From Candidatus Hermodarchaeota archaeon (GTDB taxonomy: Archaea > Asgardarchaeota > Hermodarchaeia > Hermodarchaeales > Hermodarchaeaceae), in NCBI GenBank assembly GCA_016839805.1, contig JAEOTO010000031.1, positions 124,001 through 188,000 of the forward strand: 64,000 nt of DNA. Direction: 5' to 3'. This document shows positions 16,869 to 24,798 of the stretch, one piece after another (positions within the stretch are counted from its first letter, which is position 1; each line of letters begins with the position of its first letter). The position numbers and the translations under genes are program-made. The notes below the pieces were generated by a model. That model saw nothing but the letters and a program-made list of their open reading frames with translations. It ran no database searches and had not been told where the DNA came from.

Positions 16869-17360
16869 TTGGTTGAGGTATGGTTTTTGCAGAGTAATGG
16901 GAGTCAAAAGGTTGACATAAAGTGGTTTGATAAAGCTCGGAATCGCTTACTAGTGGTGACCCTGACTATTTGGATGGCGTTGGCAGCCCTTGTGGGCCGT
17001 ACGTGGTTCCTAGCAATAAAGTATCTTCCAATTTATGGGCCTCCTCCTGAGATTCTGGCGGCAGTAGAGTTCTTTTTCTTCTTTCGGATAGGTTACGGGT
17101 GGCTCTTCGTCGCTGTCTGCACGAGTCTTGTCATTCTCCTTCAGGTCTTTATGACGCGGGCTCAATTGCGGCATATCGGCACGACCACAGCAGGGAATAG
17201 CATCCTCCTGCTAGCTATTGTCATCGGAGGGATAATCAGAATAATGTGGTATCCCATGGTGGATGGATACATGGTCAGTATCCTGCCTTATTTCCTGTTA
17301 CTACTTGTAGGGCTGGGGCTTCCAGGATTCCTACCTACCTATGTTCTCTATGGACGGTGA
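16869..17360 (+). CDS. Hypothetical membrane protein (4 helices)
   Basis: This 163-residue protein has an N-terminal polar segment of about 25 residues and four membrane helices. The start is TTG at 16869 and the true start could lie further in. No family is recognised. It probably shares a transcript with the 16538 gene. It lies next to the recombinase remnant, so it may belong to the decayed element. Confidence 0.45.
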   Translation: MVEVWFLQSNGSQKVDIKWFDKARNRLLVVTLTIWMALAALVGRTWFLAIKYLPIYGPPPEILAAVEFFFFFRIGYGWLFVAVCTSLVILLQVFMTRAQLRHIGTTTAGNSILLLAIVIGGIIRIMWYPMVDGYMVSILPYFLLLLVGLGLPGFLPTYVLYGR

Positions 17361-17470
17361 GAAACCCAACATCAGAGGATGCTGATCTTGTTGGGCTGGC
17401 GTCTTCAAGTCAGCAAATGAAAAGGTAATTGTTTACCTGCACACCTAGCTGATGCCAACGACTAGTCGAT

Positions 17471-17740
17471 TTGTCTTGTCCCTACCTCGAGTATTACCTC
17501 TGCTATTTTCTTCGAGATTTCTATACGGTAAATTGGCATACGCTCATCAAAGGCTACACGAAATCAAGCACAATCCTAGAAGATCGGTATACTCACCTAG
17601 TCGATGGTGATCGGGTCGCGGCGTTCCTGGAATCCGAAGGACTCGAAACACCTACGGTACCAGAACCGGAGCAACTCGAAGACGCTCCTGAACCAATCGT
17701 TTGTCCCCGTTGCGAATTTGAGAACGATGGACGGCTCTAG
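17471..17740 (+). pseudogene. 3' remnant of a tyrosine recombinase (integrase)
   Basis: The frame reads WHTLIKGYT, then ILEDRYTHLVDGDRVAAFL, then CPRCEFEN. Archaeal XerA/phage-type integrases end with an (H)xLLxxG helix, the catalytic Tyr in a YTHL motif, a linker of 20-30 residues and a CPRC zinc-ribbon tail, and this matches that order. The upstream catalytic domain with R-K-H-x-x-R is absent. The frame ends in TAG inside the duplicated segment, and only one CxxC remains. It is a dead fragment, probably from an integrated element. Confidence 0.6.
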
Positions 17741-17889
17741 GATTTTGAGTCTGAGATTTACGCGTTGTTGCAGGACTATGTGGTTCTCACCGGTGGGGAC
17801 GGTGCCAGTCTTCGAATCTGGTTATTCAATTCAGGTTGAGGACTGTGTTGATCCTACGTTTTGTGTAGATGCCCACAGCTCATAATGAG
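17726..17889 (+). repeat. 164-bp direct repeat, copy 2
   Basis: This is the partner of 14675-14838, with the identical core at 17775-17852. In this copy the shared reading frame is interrupted by a TAG that also ends the recombinase remnant. A TTAATTTAAACT box follows at 17920. Confidence 0.8.
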
Positions 17890-17919
17890 AAACCCACCCG
17901 GGCTTTTCATCTTTGCGAG

Positions 17920-17931
17920 TTAATTTAAACT
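17920..17931 (+). promoter_or_regulatory. Promoter-like TTAATTTAAACT (third cassette, weaker)
   Basis: This lies at about the same distance downstream of repeat copy 2 as the 14870 box lies from copy 1. The later TAAGAAGA partly resembles the TGCAAGAA element. No plus-strand gene is supported downstream. Confidence 0.3.
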
Positions 17932-18228
17932 CAACAGAGAGAGCGTAAGAAGACAGAAGTTTTTTCAAGTTTCTACAACGGGTTGTTCCTCCGTTAGTGA
18001 ATGTGTTCTCGAAATTCCCGCAACAAAACACGATCACTGAAGGAATGAAAAAGGCTGCCGATACAATTAAACTTGACTAGGCTCCGTATGTGACAATCAG
18101 TTGAACCATGTAGGAAATCATAGTGTTTATTTGTTGCAATCTTACTGTAGTGGTGGAGTCTTCGCGGCATGTTTAAGTTCACTTAAAAGTTTGATATCCG
18201 AAATAAGTACCATTGAGAACCCAGCATC

Positions 18229-18474
18229 TTATCGGTCTTGGAATCTGACAAGGATGAATTCGGTTGTCCGTGAGGGCACAGCGGTCCATATTACCTCAAA
18301 TTGCTGGCTAATCCGGTCGATATCGGATACACGCAGTGAAGTCAACTGATTGGTGTAGAAGGTGACATAGGTACTACCCGAGAGTTCTTCACGCACGGTC
18401 ACCTGTCGAACCCAGTGTTGAAACTCCGGACTTTTCAAGACTGTGGCTAACCGTTCTGCATCACTCCGCTTCAA
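18229..18474 (-). CDS. Small hypothetical protein, 81 residues
   Basis: This soluble alpha/beta-like small protein (LATVLKSPEFQHWV, VTVREELSGSTYVTFYTNQ, QFEVIWTAVPSRTTEFILVRFQD) has alternating strands at the C-terminus. TTG 18474 has GAGGTG six bases upstream, which supports translation. GTG 18483 is an alternative. No family is recognised. It is an isolated gene inside a gene-poor stretch. Confidence 0.45.
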   Translation of the reverse strand: MKRSDAERLATVLKSPEFQHWVRQVTVREELSGSTYVTFYTNQLTSLRVSDIDRISQQFEVIWTAVPSRTTEFILVRFQDR

Positions 18475-18483
18475 GCCGACCAC

Positions 18484-19106
18484 CTCGCGTTCACAGGGAT
18501 ATAGCAGTCAAGAGGTCAAAAGTCCTAGCCAAGATTCACTTCAACCCGAAATACAGAGTACTGGACTTAATAGAGTGATACTGATAATCGCTAATTTCTA
18601 TTAACGCAAACGGTATGTCGCTTACAGAGAGTACTCTGAGACGTCCCTCAGTTAGAGTAACCCTTCTCGCCGTGTTGACCGGGCAAAAGAAGATCAATTG
18701 CTTTCACAGCTACTGATCGAGGTTATTCTACTAAAGTAACAAAAGAGTATCTCCTTATCGATCGAGAATGGGTTCTGGGGCACTGAGTAATCAAACAATA
18801 TACAAAAAGTTGTCTGATATCAGAAGTGGCGAGTGTTTGCATAACTATTAAGACTGCTTAAAAGTGAATTATGATGTTTGTTTGAGCAAGCGAGCCGTGC
18901 GGTTTCATGAGGATTAAGAATTCGTGATTTTTATTACGAGATAATTAAGAGCCAAATCCTCTCTCCATTCCAACTACCCACTTCGTAATAACATATCAAT
19001 TCATTGAATTCTTATGAGTGTTGAGTCAGCATTTTCTGCAGGTAAGCTTGGTACAGAATCACGGCTAACCGAGACCTGCTCATACTGCTTACGAAAGACG
19101 CCCAAC
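18484..19106. other. Gene-poor region, nothing supported
   Basis: This is about 620 bases with only short frames. No tRNA, IS end or CRISPR repeat is seen. One 30-codon stretch near 18700-18785 is open but has no start or ribosome-binding site. It is the probable edge of the decayed island. Confidence 0.45.
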
Positions 19107-20999
19107 TCAAATCTGCATAATCAGCATAAACGCCACCAACAACGTATAAATCGCCAGCGCCTCCGCCAACACTACCGGCACCATCGACTTGCTAAACACT
19201 TCCGGCTTGTTCACTAAGGCTCCAACCATCGATGCACCAGCCCAACCAATTGCCACACCAGCGACTAATCCACCAAGGCCAACAGTGAGTGCAGCAGACA
19301 ACCCCGTGAATGCTGTCGCCATGGTGACTGCATCCATCCGCATCACCAACATAAATGCGGCAAGTAGACCATAGATCCCAAGTGCCTCTGCCAACACCAC
19401 GCTAACAAGTCCTTTACTAAAGGTCTCAGGTGCAAAGCGAAGACTCGCACACAACGCAGCACCCCCAAGCCCAATACCAATACCTCCACCTAACGCAGCC
19501 AGTGAAATTGACGATCCCGCTGAAATCGCTAACACACCCTGGGCCATCGCTTGTGCAACATCCGGTGCAGCCGCAACCGAGTCAATCCGCATCACGACCA
19601 TAAACCCAATTAACAAACCATAAATGCCCAAAGCTTCGGCTAACACGACGCTCACGAGTCCCTTGCTAAACGCCTCAGGGCGTTCTGCAATCGTTTGACT
19701 CAACGATTCCCCGGCATAAGCGATTCCAAATCCCGCACCAATACACGCCACACCAATCGCGATACCCGCTCCTATACCCATGAATCCTTGCGCCACAGCA
19801 AAACCTGGATCTGCACTCAATCCGTCGATACGCATAATCAACATGAAACTCAACAAAAGCCCATAGATTCCAAGTGCCTCTGCTAACACTACGCTGACAA
19901 GGCTCTTTGAAAAGGCATCTGGTGCGCGTACCAGGCTTCGACTCAACGCACCACCGGCTTTGGCAATACCATAGCCGGCACCGATAGCCGCCATCCCTAT
20001 CGCCATCCCAGCCGCTAGACCCACTAATCCCTCGCCGAAGAGGGTGACTTGTTCTATCCGCATAAGCAACATGAAACTAGCTAAAAGTCCATAGATTCCG
20101 AGTGCTTCCGCTAACACCACGGCGACCAAGCCTTTGCTGAATATCTCCGGTCGCTCAACCAGACTATCCGAAAGCGCTTCGCCTGCTGAGGCAATACCTA
20201 CTCCTGCCCCAAGGGCAGCGAGTCCTATCGCCAACCCTGCAGCTAAGGCAATAGTTCCAGCTGCAAGTTGTTGTTCAAGGGGTCCGGTGATGGTTTCAAT
20301 TCGCATTAAAAGCATGAAACTGGCGAGGAGACCATAAATCCCCAAAGCTTCTGCCAAGACCACGCTGACTAGCCCCTTACTAAAGGTTTCAGGAGCGCGG
20401 ACAAGGCTCTTGCACAGCGATGAGCCCGATTTGGCGATACCGACACCAGCACCAACCGCAGCAATTCCGATAGCGAGGCCAGCCGCAATTGCGATGAGGC
20501 CAGCACCAGGGTTGGTGACAACGGCACCTTCGATACGCATCAGGAGCATAAAGCTCGCAAGCAAACCATAAATTCCAAGTGCCTCCGCTAAGACCACAGA
20601 GACGAGTGCTTTGCTGAAGGTTTCAGGTGCTTCCGCTAAGCTGGTACACATGCTGCTCCCCGCATAGGCGATACCAATACCCGCACCGATGGCAGCGATT
20701 CCTATGCTGAGACCGGCACCGAGGGCAATCATGCCTTGGACCATATTGGTGATGCTAGGTAATCGCATCAAAATCATAAACGATGCCAAAAGTCCATAGA
20801 TCCCGAGTGCTTCGGCTAATACGACGGCGATCATGCTTTTACTGAAGGTTTCGGGTTTTTCGGCGATGGTGCCGATCATGGCGCTGCCGCTGAAGCCGAT
20901 GCCGATGGCTGCGCCTGCTGCGCCGAGGCCGGCGGCGAGGAGGGCGCCGAAGGTGGCGAGAACCTGTCCCATGGCTTCAGGGGGAATCAGCTGCAGCAT
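19107..20999 (-). CDS. atpK: A/V-type ATP synthase subunit K with eight fused hairpins
   Basis: This 630-residue rotor-ring proteolipid carries ions through the membrane sector. It is an eightfold tandem repeat of the standard ~78-residue two-helix hairpin, giving about 16 membrane helices. Each repeat has a Gly/Ala-rich first helix, a PE(T/V/A)FSK-type loop (PDAFSK in the fifth) and a second helix with VVLAEAL(G/A)IY. The ion-binding Glu is kept in every repeat: residues 63, 139, 217, 298, 374, 455, 538 and 613. Most archaeal K subunits have one to three hairpins; Methanopyrus kandleri has 13. No Gln or polar Na+-site signature is evident by eye, so the coupling ion is undetermined. It follows subunit I by six bases in the same operon. 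Confidence 0.93.
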   Translation of the reverse strand: MLQLIPPEAMGQVLATFGALLAAGLGAAGAAIGIGFSGSAMIGTIAEKPETFSKSMIAVVLAEALGIYGLLASFMILMRLPSITNMVQGMIALGAGLSIGIAAIGAGIGIAYAGSSMCTSLAEAPETFSKALVSVVLAEALGIYGLLASFMLLMRIEGAVVTNPGAGLIAIAAGLAIGIAAVGAGVGIAKSGSSLCKSLVRAPETFSKGLVSVVLAEALGIYGLLASFMLLMRIETITGPLEQQLAAGTIALAAGLAIGLAALGAGVGIASAGEALSDSLVERPEIFSKGLVAVVLAEALGIYGLLASFMLLMRIEQVTLFGEGLVGLAAGMAIGMAAIGAGYGIAKAGGALSRSLVRAPDAFSKSLVSVVLAEALGIYGLLLSFMLIMRIDGLSADPGFAVAQGFMGIGAGIAIGVACIGAGFGIAYAGESLSQTIAERPEAFSKGLVSVVLAEALGIYGLLIGFMVVMRIDSVAAAPDVAQAMAQGVLAISAGSSISLAALGGGIGIGLGGAALCASLRFAPETFSKGLVSVVLAEALGIYGLLAAFMLVMRMDAVTMATAFTGLSAALTVGLGGLVAGVAIGWAGASMVGALVNKPEVFSKSMVPVVLAEALAIYTLLVAFMLIMQI

Positions 21000-21005
21000 T
21001 GTCTA

Positions 21006-22964
21006 TCACTTCGTTGGCGTAGCTAGAATAGTGGTTGTCCATTGATCAGGGAGACTGAGAGGTTTGTATTCATATCCGGTTCCTGCGTAGAATTTCAGGT
21101 AGGCTTCCACCCAATGCAAACGAAGGGTGTGGATAAAGGAGAGGAGACCTTCCATGAGGAGGACGAAGACGGTGCCGAGGAGGAGCATGCCAATGAGGGA
21201 GACGAGGAACATGAGGCCTTCTGCACCGAGTTGGGCGAGGATGCCGTTGATTTCGGCTGCGGCGACGCCTCCAATAAAGAGGAATGTCTTGGCGAATCCG
21301 GCGTGGGCCATGTTTAGGGCAAGAATTCGGGAGTAGCTGATGGTGTTGCTGATGCTTTCGATGAGTTTTTCGATGCCTTCCATGAAGCCTTCCATCATCC
21401 CGAAGACGACGATGCCACCGACGAACATGACTACAGCGGGTAATATAAGAAAGAGGACCATGTCGACGATTGGCCAGCTCATGAAGTTGATGCCATAGTT
21501 AAAAATCATATAGGCAAGACCCCAGAGGAAGAGGAGCCAGATAATTGGACCGAAGATGGCGTGTTTCCAGTCGCGGTGGCGGATTTTGTTGATAGCATCA
21601 ATCCCGATGGCAATGCTAAGGTGGATGAAGCCGATCATGATACTCATAACGAAGAGGAGCCAGGTGGGGCTCGCGATGGTTGGGGGAAGGTGTTCAGGCA
21701 TTTCAAAGGCGCTAAACCAGATAGGAGTGGTGTGGCCATGAGCGGGGTCCAGGATCCAGGCGTTGAAGGGACTATGCGGATCAATGAACCAGTTGATGCC
21801 GCCTTCAAAGTCGAAGAACCGGAAAAGACCTAGTAACAGATTCTTCATCGTCTCACCAAAAGGCGAATACTTGAGCTGCTGGTACACAAGGACCCCATTG
21901 ATTTGCAACCCAGTGATGTCAATGCCAAGAAATTCGCCATACAAGATGCCAAAAAAGACGGATGCAATCGCAATAACCATGATAAAGCCAGAGCCTTGGA
22001 TGAAGTAGTTGACCATTTCGCCCGCATCAACTTTGCGGCGTTTAGCTATGAACCCAAGCAGGGCAAAGAAAAAGAGGAGTATTCCGTGACCGATATCGCC
22101 AAACATGAGGCCAAAGATAATTGGGAAGCCGAGCATCATGAACCAGGTGGGGTCGATTTCTCTGTGGCTGGGATTGCCGAAGGCGTTGGTGAGTTTTTCG
22201 GCGCTGCGTGCCCAGCGTGAGTTTTTCTGTTGAGTGGGTGGAGCGGTTGGTTCTTCGGATTCGACGGCGCCTTCAAGTGGTCCGGTATCGGCGGGGTAGT
22301 GTCCGTGGGTGGGATGGTCGATATGTTTGTGGATTTCGATGGCGATGAGGTCGCTGTTATGTTGATCGATGGTTTTGGTGAATTGTTTAACTTTCTTTGA
22401 GGGTATCCACCCATACATGATGTAAGTGCGATGAGTTTTACCGAAGAGGGTTTTAGTTTCTTCAAGATCGTGTTCGCGTTTGACGATTTCTTCCCAGCCG
22501 AGGAGTTCACGGCGTTTCTCGTTGGCATAGGCTTCGATTTTCTTTTTGGTTGCTTTTTTTGCCTTCTTTTCTCCTGCGGTTTCAGCGGTTTCGAGCTCTT
22601 GGGTGAGGTCTTGAAAGTCATCTTCAATGTTTTTGAGGTGTTTTTCAACTGATTCAAAATAGGTTTGGTCAGGAACAGGGGGTACTTCTAATTTGTTTTT
22701 GATCTTTCCTCCACGGTATACTTTCATGTCACTGATGAGTGTACTGATACGTGTGAGAAGGTTGGAGAGGTAGTAGTAGCGTTCGGAGGGTTCTACTGGT
22801 TTGAGGGCTTTGAGATGCTTCTTTTTACTTTCTTTGACATCTGAAAAGTGTATGAGTTCTGTACTGGCAATAAGGCGTAGAGCTGTGTCTAGATTCGTGT
22901 CGAGGACTACGGCTGTGAAGTTACTCATTTTCGCTGGGAGCATCGGAGCCAATTTTTCCACCAT
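21006..22964 (-). CDS. atpI: A/V-type ATP synthase subunit I (a/Stv1-like)
   Basis: This membrane stator carries the ion half-channels and contacts the peripheral stalks. The product has about 650 residues. The N-terminal ~270 residues are cytoplasmic alpha/beta with coiled-coil segments (FQDLTQELETAETAGEKKAKKATKKK). The C-terminal half has about eight membrane helices, including ISYSRILALNMAHAG with the essential Arg near the end and FGLMFGDIGHGI typical of the family. ATG 22964 is chosen; TTG 22967 is the other possibility. It is the first gene of the I-K operon and is divergent from cysS. Confidence 0.92.
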   Translation of the reverse strand: MVEKLAPMLPAKMSNFTAVVLDTNLDTALRLIASTELIHFSDVKESKKKHLKALKPVEPSERYYYLSNLLTRISTLISDMKVYRGGKIKNKLEVPPVPDQTYFESVEKHLKNIEDDFQDLTQELETAETAGEKKAKKATKKKIEAYANEKRRELLGWEEIVKREHDLEETKTLFGKTHRTYIMYGWIPSKKVKQFTKTIDQHNSDLIAIEIHKHIDHPTHGHYPADTGPLEGAVESEEPTAPPTQQKNSRWARSAEKLTNAFGNPSHREIDPTWFMMLGFPIIFGLMFGDIGHGILLFFFALLGFIAKRRKVDAGEMVNYFIQGSGFIMVIAIASVFFGILYGEFLGIDITGLQINGVLVYQQLKYSPFGETMKNLLLGLFRFFDFEGGINWFIDPHSPFNAWILDPAHGHTTPIWFSAFEMPEHLPPTIASPTWLLFVMSIMIGFIHLSIAIGIDAINKIRHRDWKHAIFGPIIWLLFLWGLAYMIFNYGINFMSWPIVDMVLFLILPAVVMFVGGIVVFGMMEGFMEGIEKLIESISNTISYSRILALNMAHAGFAKTFLFIGGVAAAEINGILAQLGAEGLMFLVSLIGMLLLGTVFVLLMEGLLSFIHTLRLHWVEAYLKFYAGTGYEYKPLSLPDQWTTTILATPTK

Positions 22965-23246
22965 CAACGCTGAATTGCTTGTTTAGGAAATGAGGTACAC
23001 CAGTAACTGTGTGGGTAAAAAAGGCTTCCTCTTATTTGGGCTCTGCCGCTTGCCTTGCCCATAACATTTATGTGGAATACTGTAATCATCGAGCATTGGT
23101 GAAAGCCAATGGGGTATTTAGTTTGCAGTTAGCAGCACACTAGTAACAGGATACTCCATTTCGTTTTCGAAAATTTTTGTTAATCCCTTACAATCCTTTC
23201 TGAGTCAATGGAAGGGTTACAGAAAACCAAATGGAGGATTTCTGTC
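22965..23246. promoter_or_regulatory. Divergent promoter region of atpI-K and cysS
   Basis: This is about 280 bases between divergent genes. AT-rich boxes occur, for example near 23060-23075 and 23155-23175, but no single TATA box is decisive. No RNA gene is recognised. Confidence 0.4.
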
Positions 23247-24746
23247 ATGACACAGTTGGCTCGTCGAACAAATTCGCATCAACAGGGTAAGAGCTCTGAT
23301 AAACAGCTTAGAATTTTTAATTCACTGACGAAGCGAAAGGAACAATTCGTTCCACTTGAGTCCGGTAAGGTTCGGATGTATACCTGTGGGTTGACTGTAA
23401 ATTATTTGATGCATATCGGTCATGCACGCACGTATATCTTCTGGGATATTGTTGAACGATTCTTGCGATACCTCAATTACGAGGTGAGCCACGTTTCAAA
23501 TGTAACAGATATCAGTGTCGATGATAACATCCTGAAACGGGTGAGCACGAATGATCAAACCTTCCAACAACTAGTGACCCGTTACACGCAAGACTACTAT
23601 CATGACCGTCATCTCCTGGGTATCGCAGATCCCTATACTTATGCCATTGCGACACAGCACATCCAAGAAATGATTGAACTCATACAACGACTCCTTGACA
23701 GAGGCTTTGCTTATGAAGCAGATGATGGAGTATACTTCCGAATCGATGTCTTTCCCAAATATGGGCAGCTATCAGGGATCGACCCTAATACCCTTCAAGC
23801 AGGAGCAGGAGGTCGCATCGACAAGGATGAATATGATAAGGAGACTGTTGGTGATTTTGTCCTCTGGAAACGTACCAAACCCAGTGAGCCATTTTGGTAC
23901 AGTCCCTGGGGACCTGGTCGACCAGGCTGGCACATTGAATGCAGCGCTATGTCAGCTAAGTACCTGGGTCAAACTATCGATGTCTCCGGTGGAGGTGAGG
24001 ATAATATCTTTCCTCACCACGAAAATTCGATTGCCCAAAGCGAAGCAGCCAATGGAACTCCCTATGTGCGTTATTGGATGCACGTTCGACATCTCCAACT
24101 AGATGGTGAAAAAATGTCCAAGTCGACAGGGAATTTTTTGACCGTCCGAGAAACTTTGAATCAATACAGTGCTGCTACTCTCCGTCTTTTCCTCCTCAGT
24201 ACTCACTATCGGAAACCGCTAAGATTCAAAGACACGACCATTCATCGAAGCCAAAGACGAATCGATCGACTTCGCCAGGTTCTATCTCGACTTCAAGCCA
24301 TTAATGAAGGAAAAGCAAAACCGAGTCACGCTGAGAAGCAGATACTTAGTTCCCTACAAGAGGCTAAGCAATCTTTTGAATCAGCTCTTCTAGATGACTT
24401 CAATACCGGACGAGCTATCAATCATCTTTTTCGGTTTGTTAACTTAGTCCATTCCTTCCTTGATACACGAAATAACATTGCCAATAATACTGTACGAGAT
24501 TTGTTGACATTCTTTGAAAGCGTAGGTTCTGTATTATTTGGGGACCTTTATACTCGTGAGATAGATGTGAAACCGGATCCAGTTGTATCAAGGCTAGTTG
24601 GATTGTTGTTACAAGAGCGGGAACAGTATCGGCATCAACACCAATATCAGCAGGCGGATAGGATTCGCACTGTCCTGTCTGAGTTAGGGTTTGAAATTAC
24701 TGACACGAAATCGGGAATTCGATGGTGGATAAAGTCGAAAGCCTGA
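23247..24746 (+). CDS. cysS: Cysteinyl-tRNA synthetase
   Basis: This class I synthetase of about 499 residues charges tRNA-Cys. It shows the first zinc/ATP motif MYTCGLTV...HIGHAR (the usual PT is LT), the GWHIECSAM zinc motif, [19 protein letters not shown], and the KMSKS loop as [11 protein letters not shown]. The C-terminal helical domain is of normal length. ATG 23247 is chosen because GGAGG lies nine bases upstream; the ATG at 23208 has none. It is convergent with nuoN and ends before a shared hairpin. Confidence 0.96.
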   Translation: MTQLARRTNSHQQGKSSDKQLRIFNSLTKRKEQFVPLESGKVRMYTCGLTVNYLMHIGHARTYIFWDIVERFLRYLNYEVSHVSNVTDISVDDNILKRVSTNDQTFQQLVTRYTQDYYHDRHLLGIADPYTYAIATQHIQEMIELIQRLLDRGFAYEADDGVYFRIDVFPKYGQLSGIDPNTLQAGAGGRIDKDEYDKETVGDFVLWKRTKPSEPFWYSPWGPGRPGWHIECSAMSAKYLGQTIDVSGGGEDNIFPHHENSIAQSEAANGTPYVRYWMHVRHLQLDGEKMSKSTGNFLTVRETLNQYSAATLRLFLLSTHYRKPLRFKDTTIHRSQRRIDRLRQVLSRLQAINEGKAKPSHAEKQILSSLQEAKQSFESALLDDFNTGRAINHLFRFVNLVHSFLDTRNNIANNTVRDLLTFFESVGSVLFGDLYTREIDVKPDPVVSRLVGLLLQEREQYRHQHQYQQADRIRTVLSELGFEITDTKSGIRWWIKSKA

Positions 24747-24763
24747 AAATAAAAAAGATATGA

Positions 24764-24789
24764 TGCGTCCACCTTCCTTGGTGGGCGCA
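24764..24789. terminator. Bidirectional terminator hairpin between cysS and nuoN
   Basis: TGCGTCCACC, loop TTCCTT, GGTGGGCGCA: ten pairs with one G-T. An A-run just left of it provides the U-tract for the minus-strand operon. It lies exactly between two convergent stops. Confidence 0.65.
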
Positions 24790-24798
24790 CTATTACCA

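Noticed and set aside
18700..18785. 30-codon open stretch considered as a recombinase or transposase fragment
   Set aside because: No motif or start is recognisable and the match is too short to support.
19107..20999. Tandem repeat considered as a CRISPR or satellite array
   Set aside because: The ~235-bp periodicity is coding: each unit is a membrane hairpin in one open frame with conserved residues and diverged DNA.
22136..22657. 173-codon minus-strand frame rich in Lys, Pro and Ser
   Set aside because: It is an out-of-frame reading of the coiled-coil part of the subunit I gene on the same strand and has no ribosome-binding site.
23674..24102. 142-codon plus-strand frame
   Set aside because: It overlaps cysS in another frame, where all class I synthetase motifs are in the main frame.
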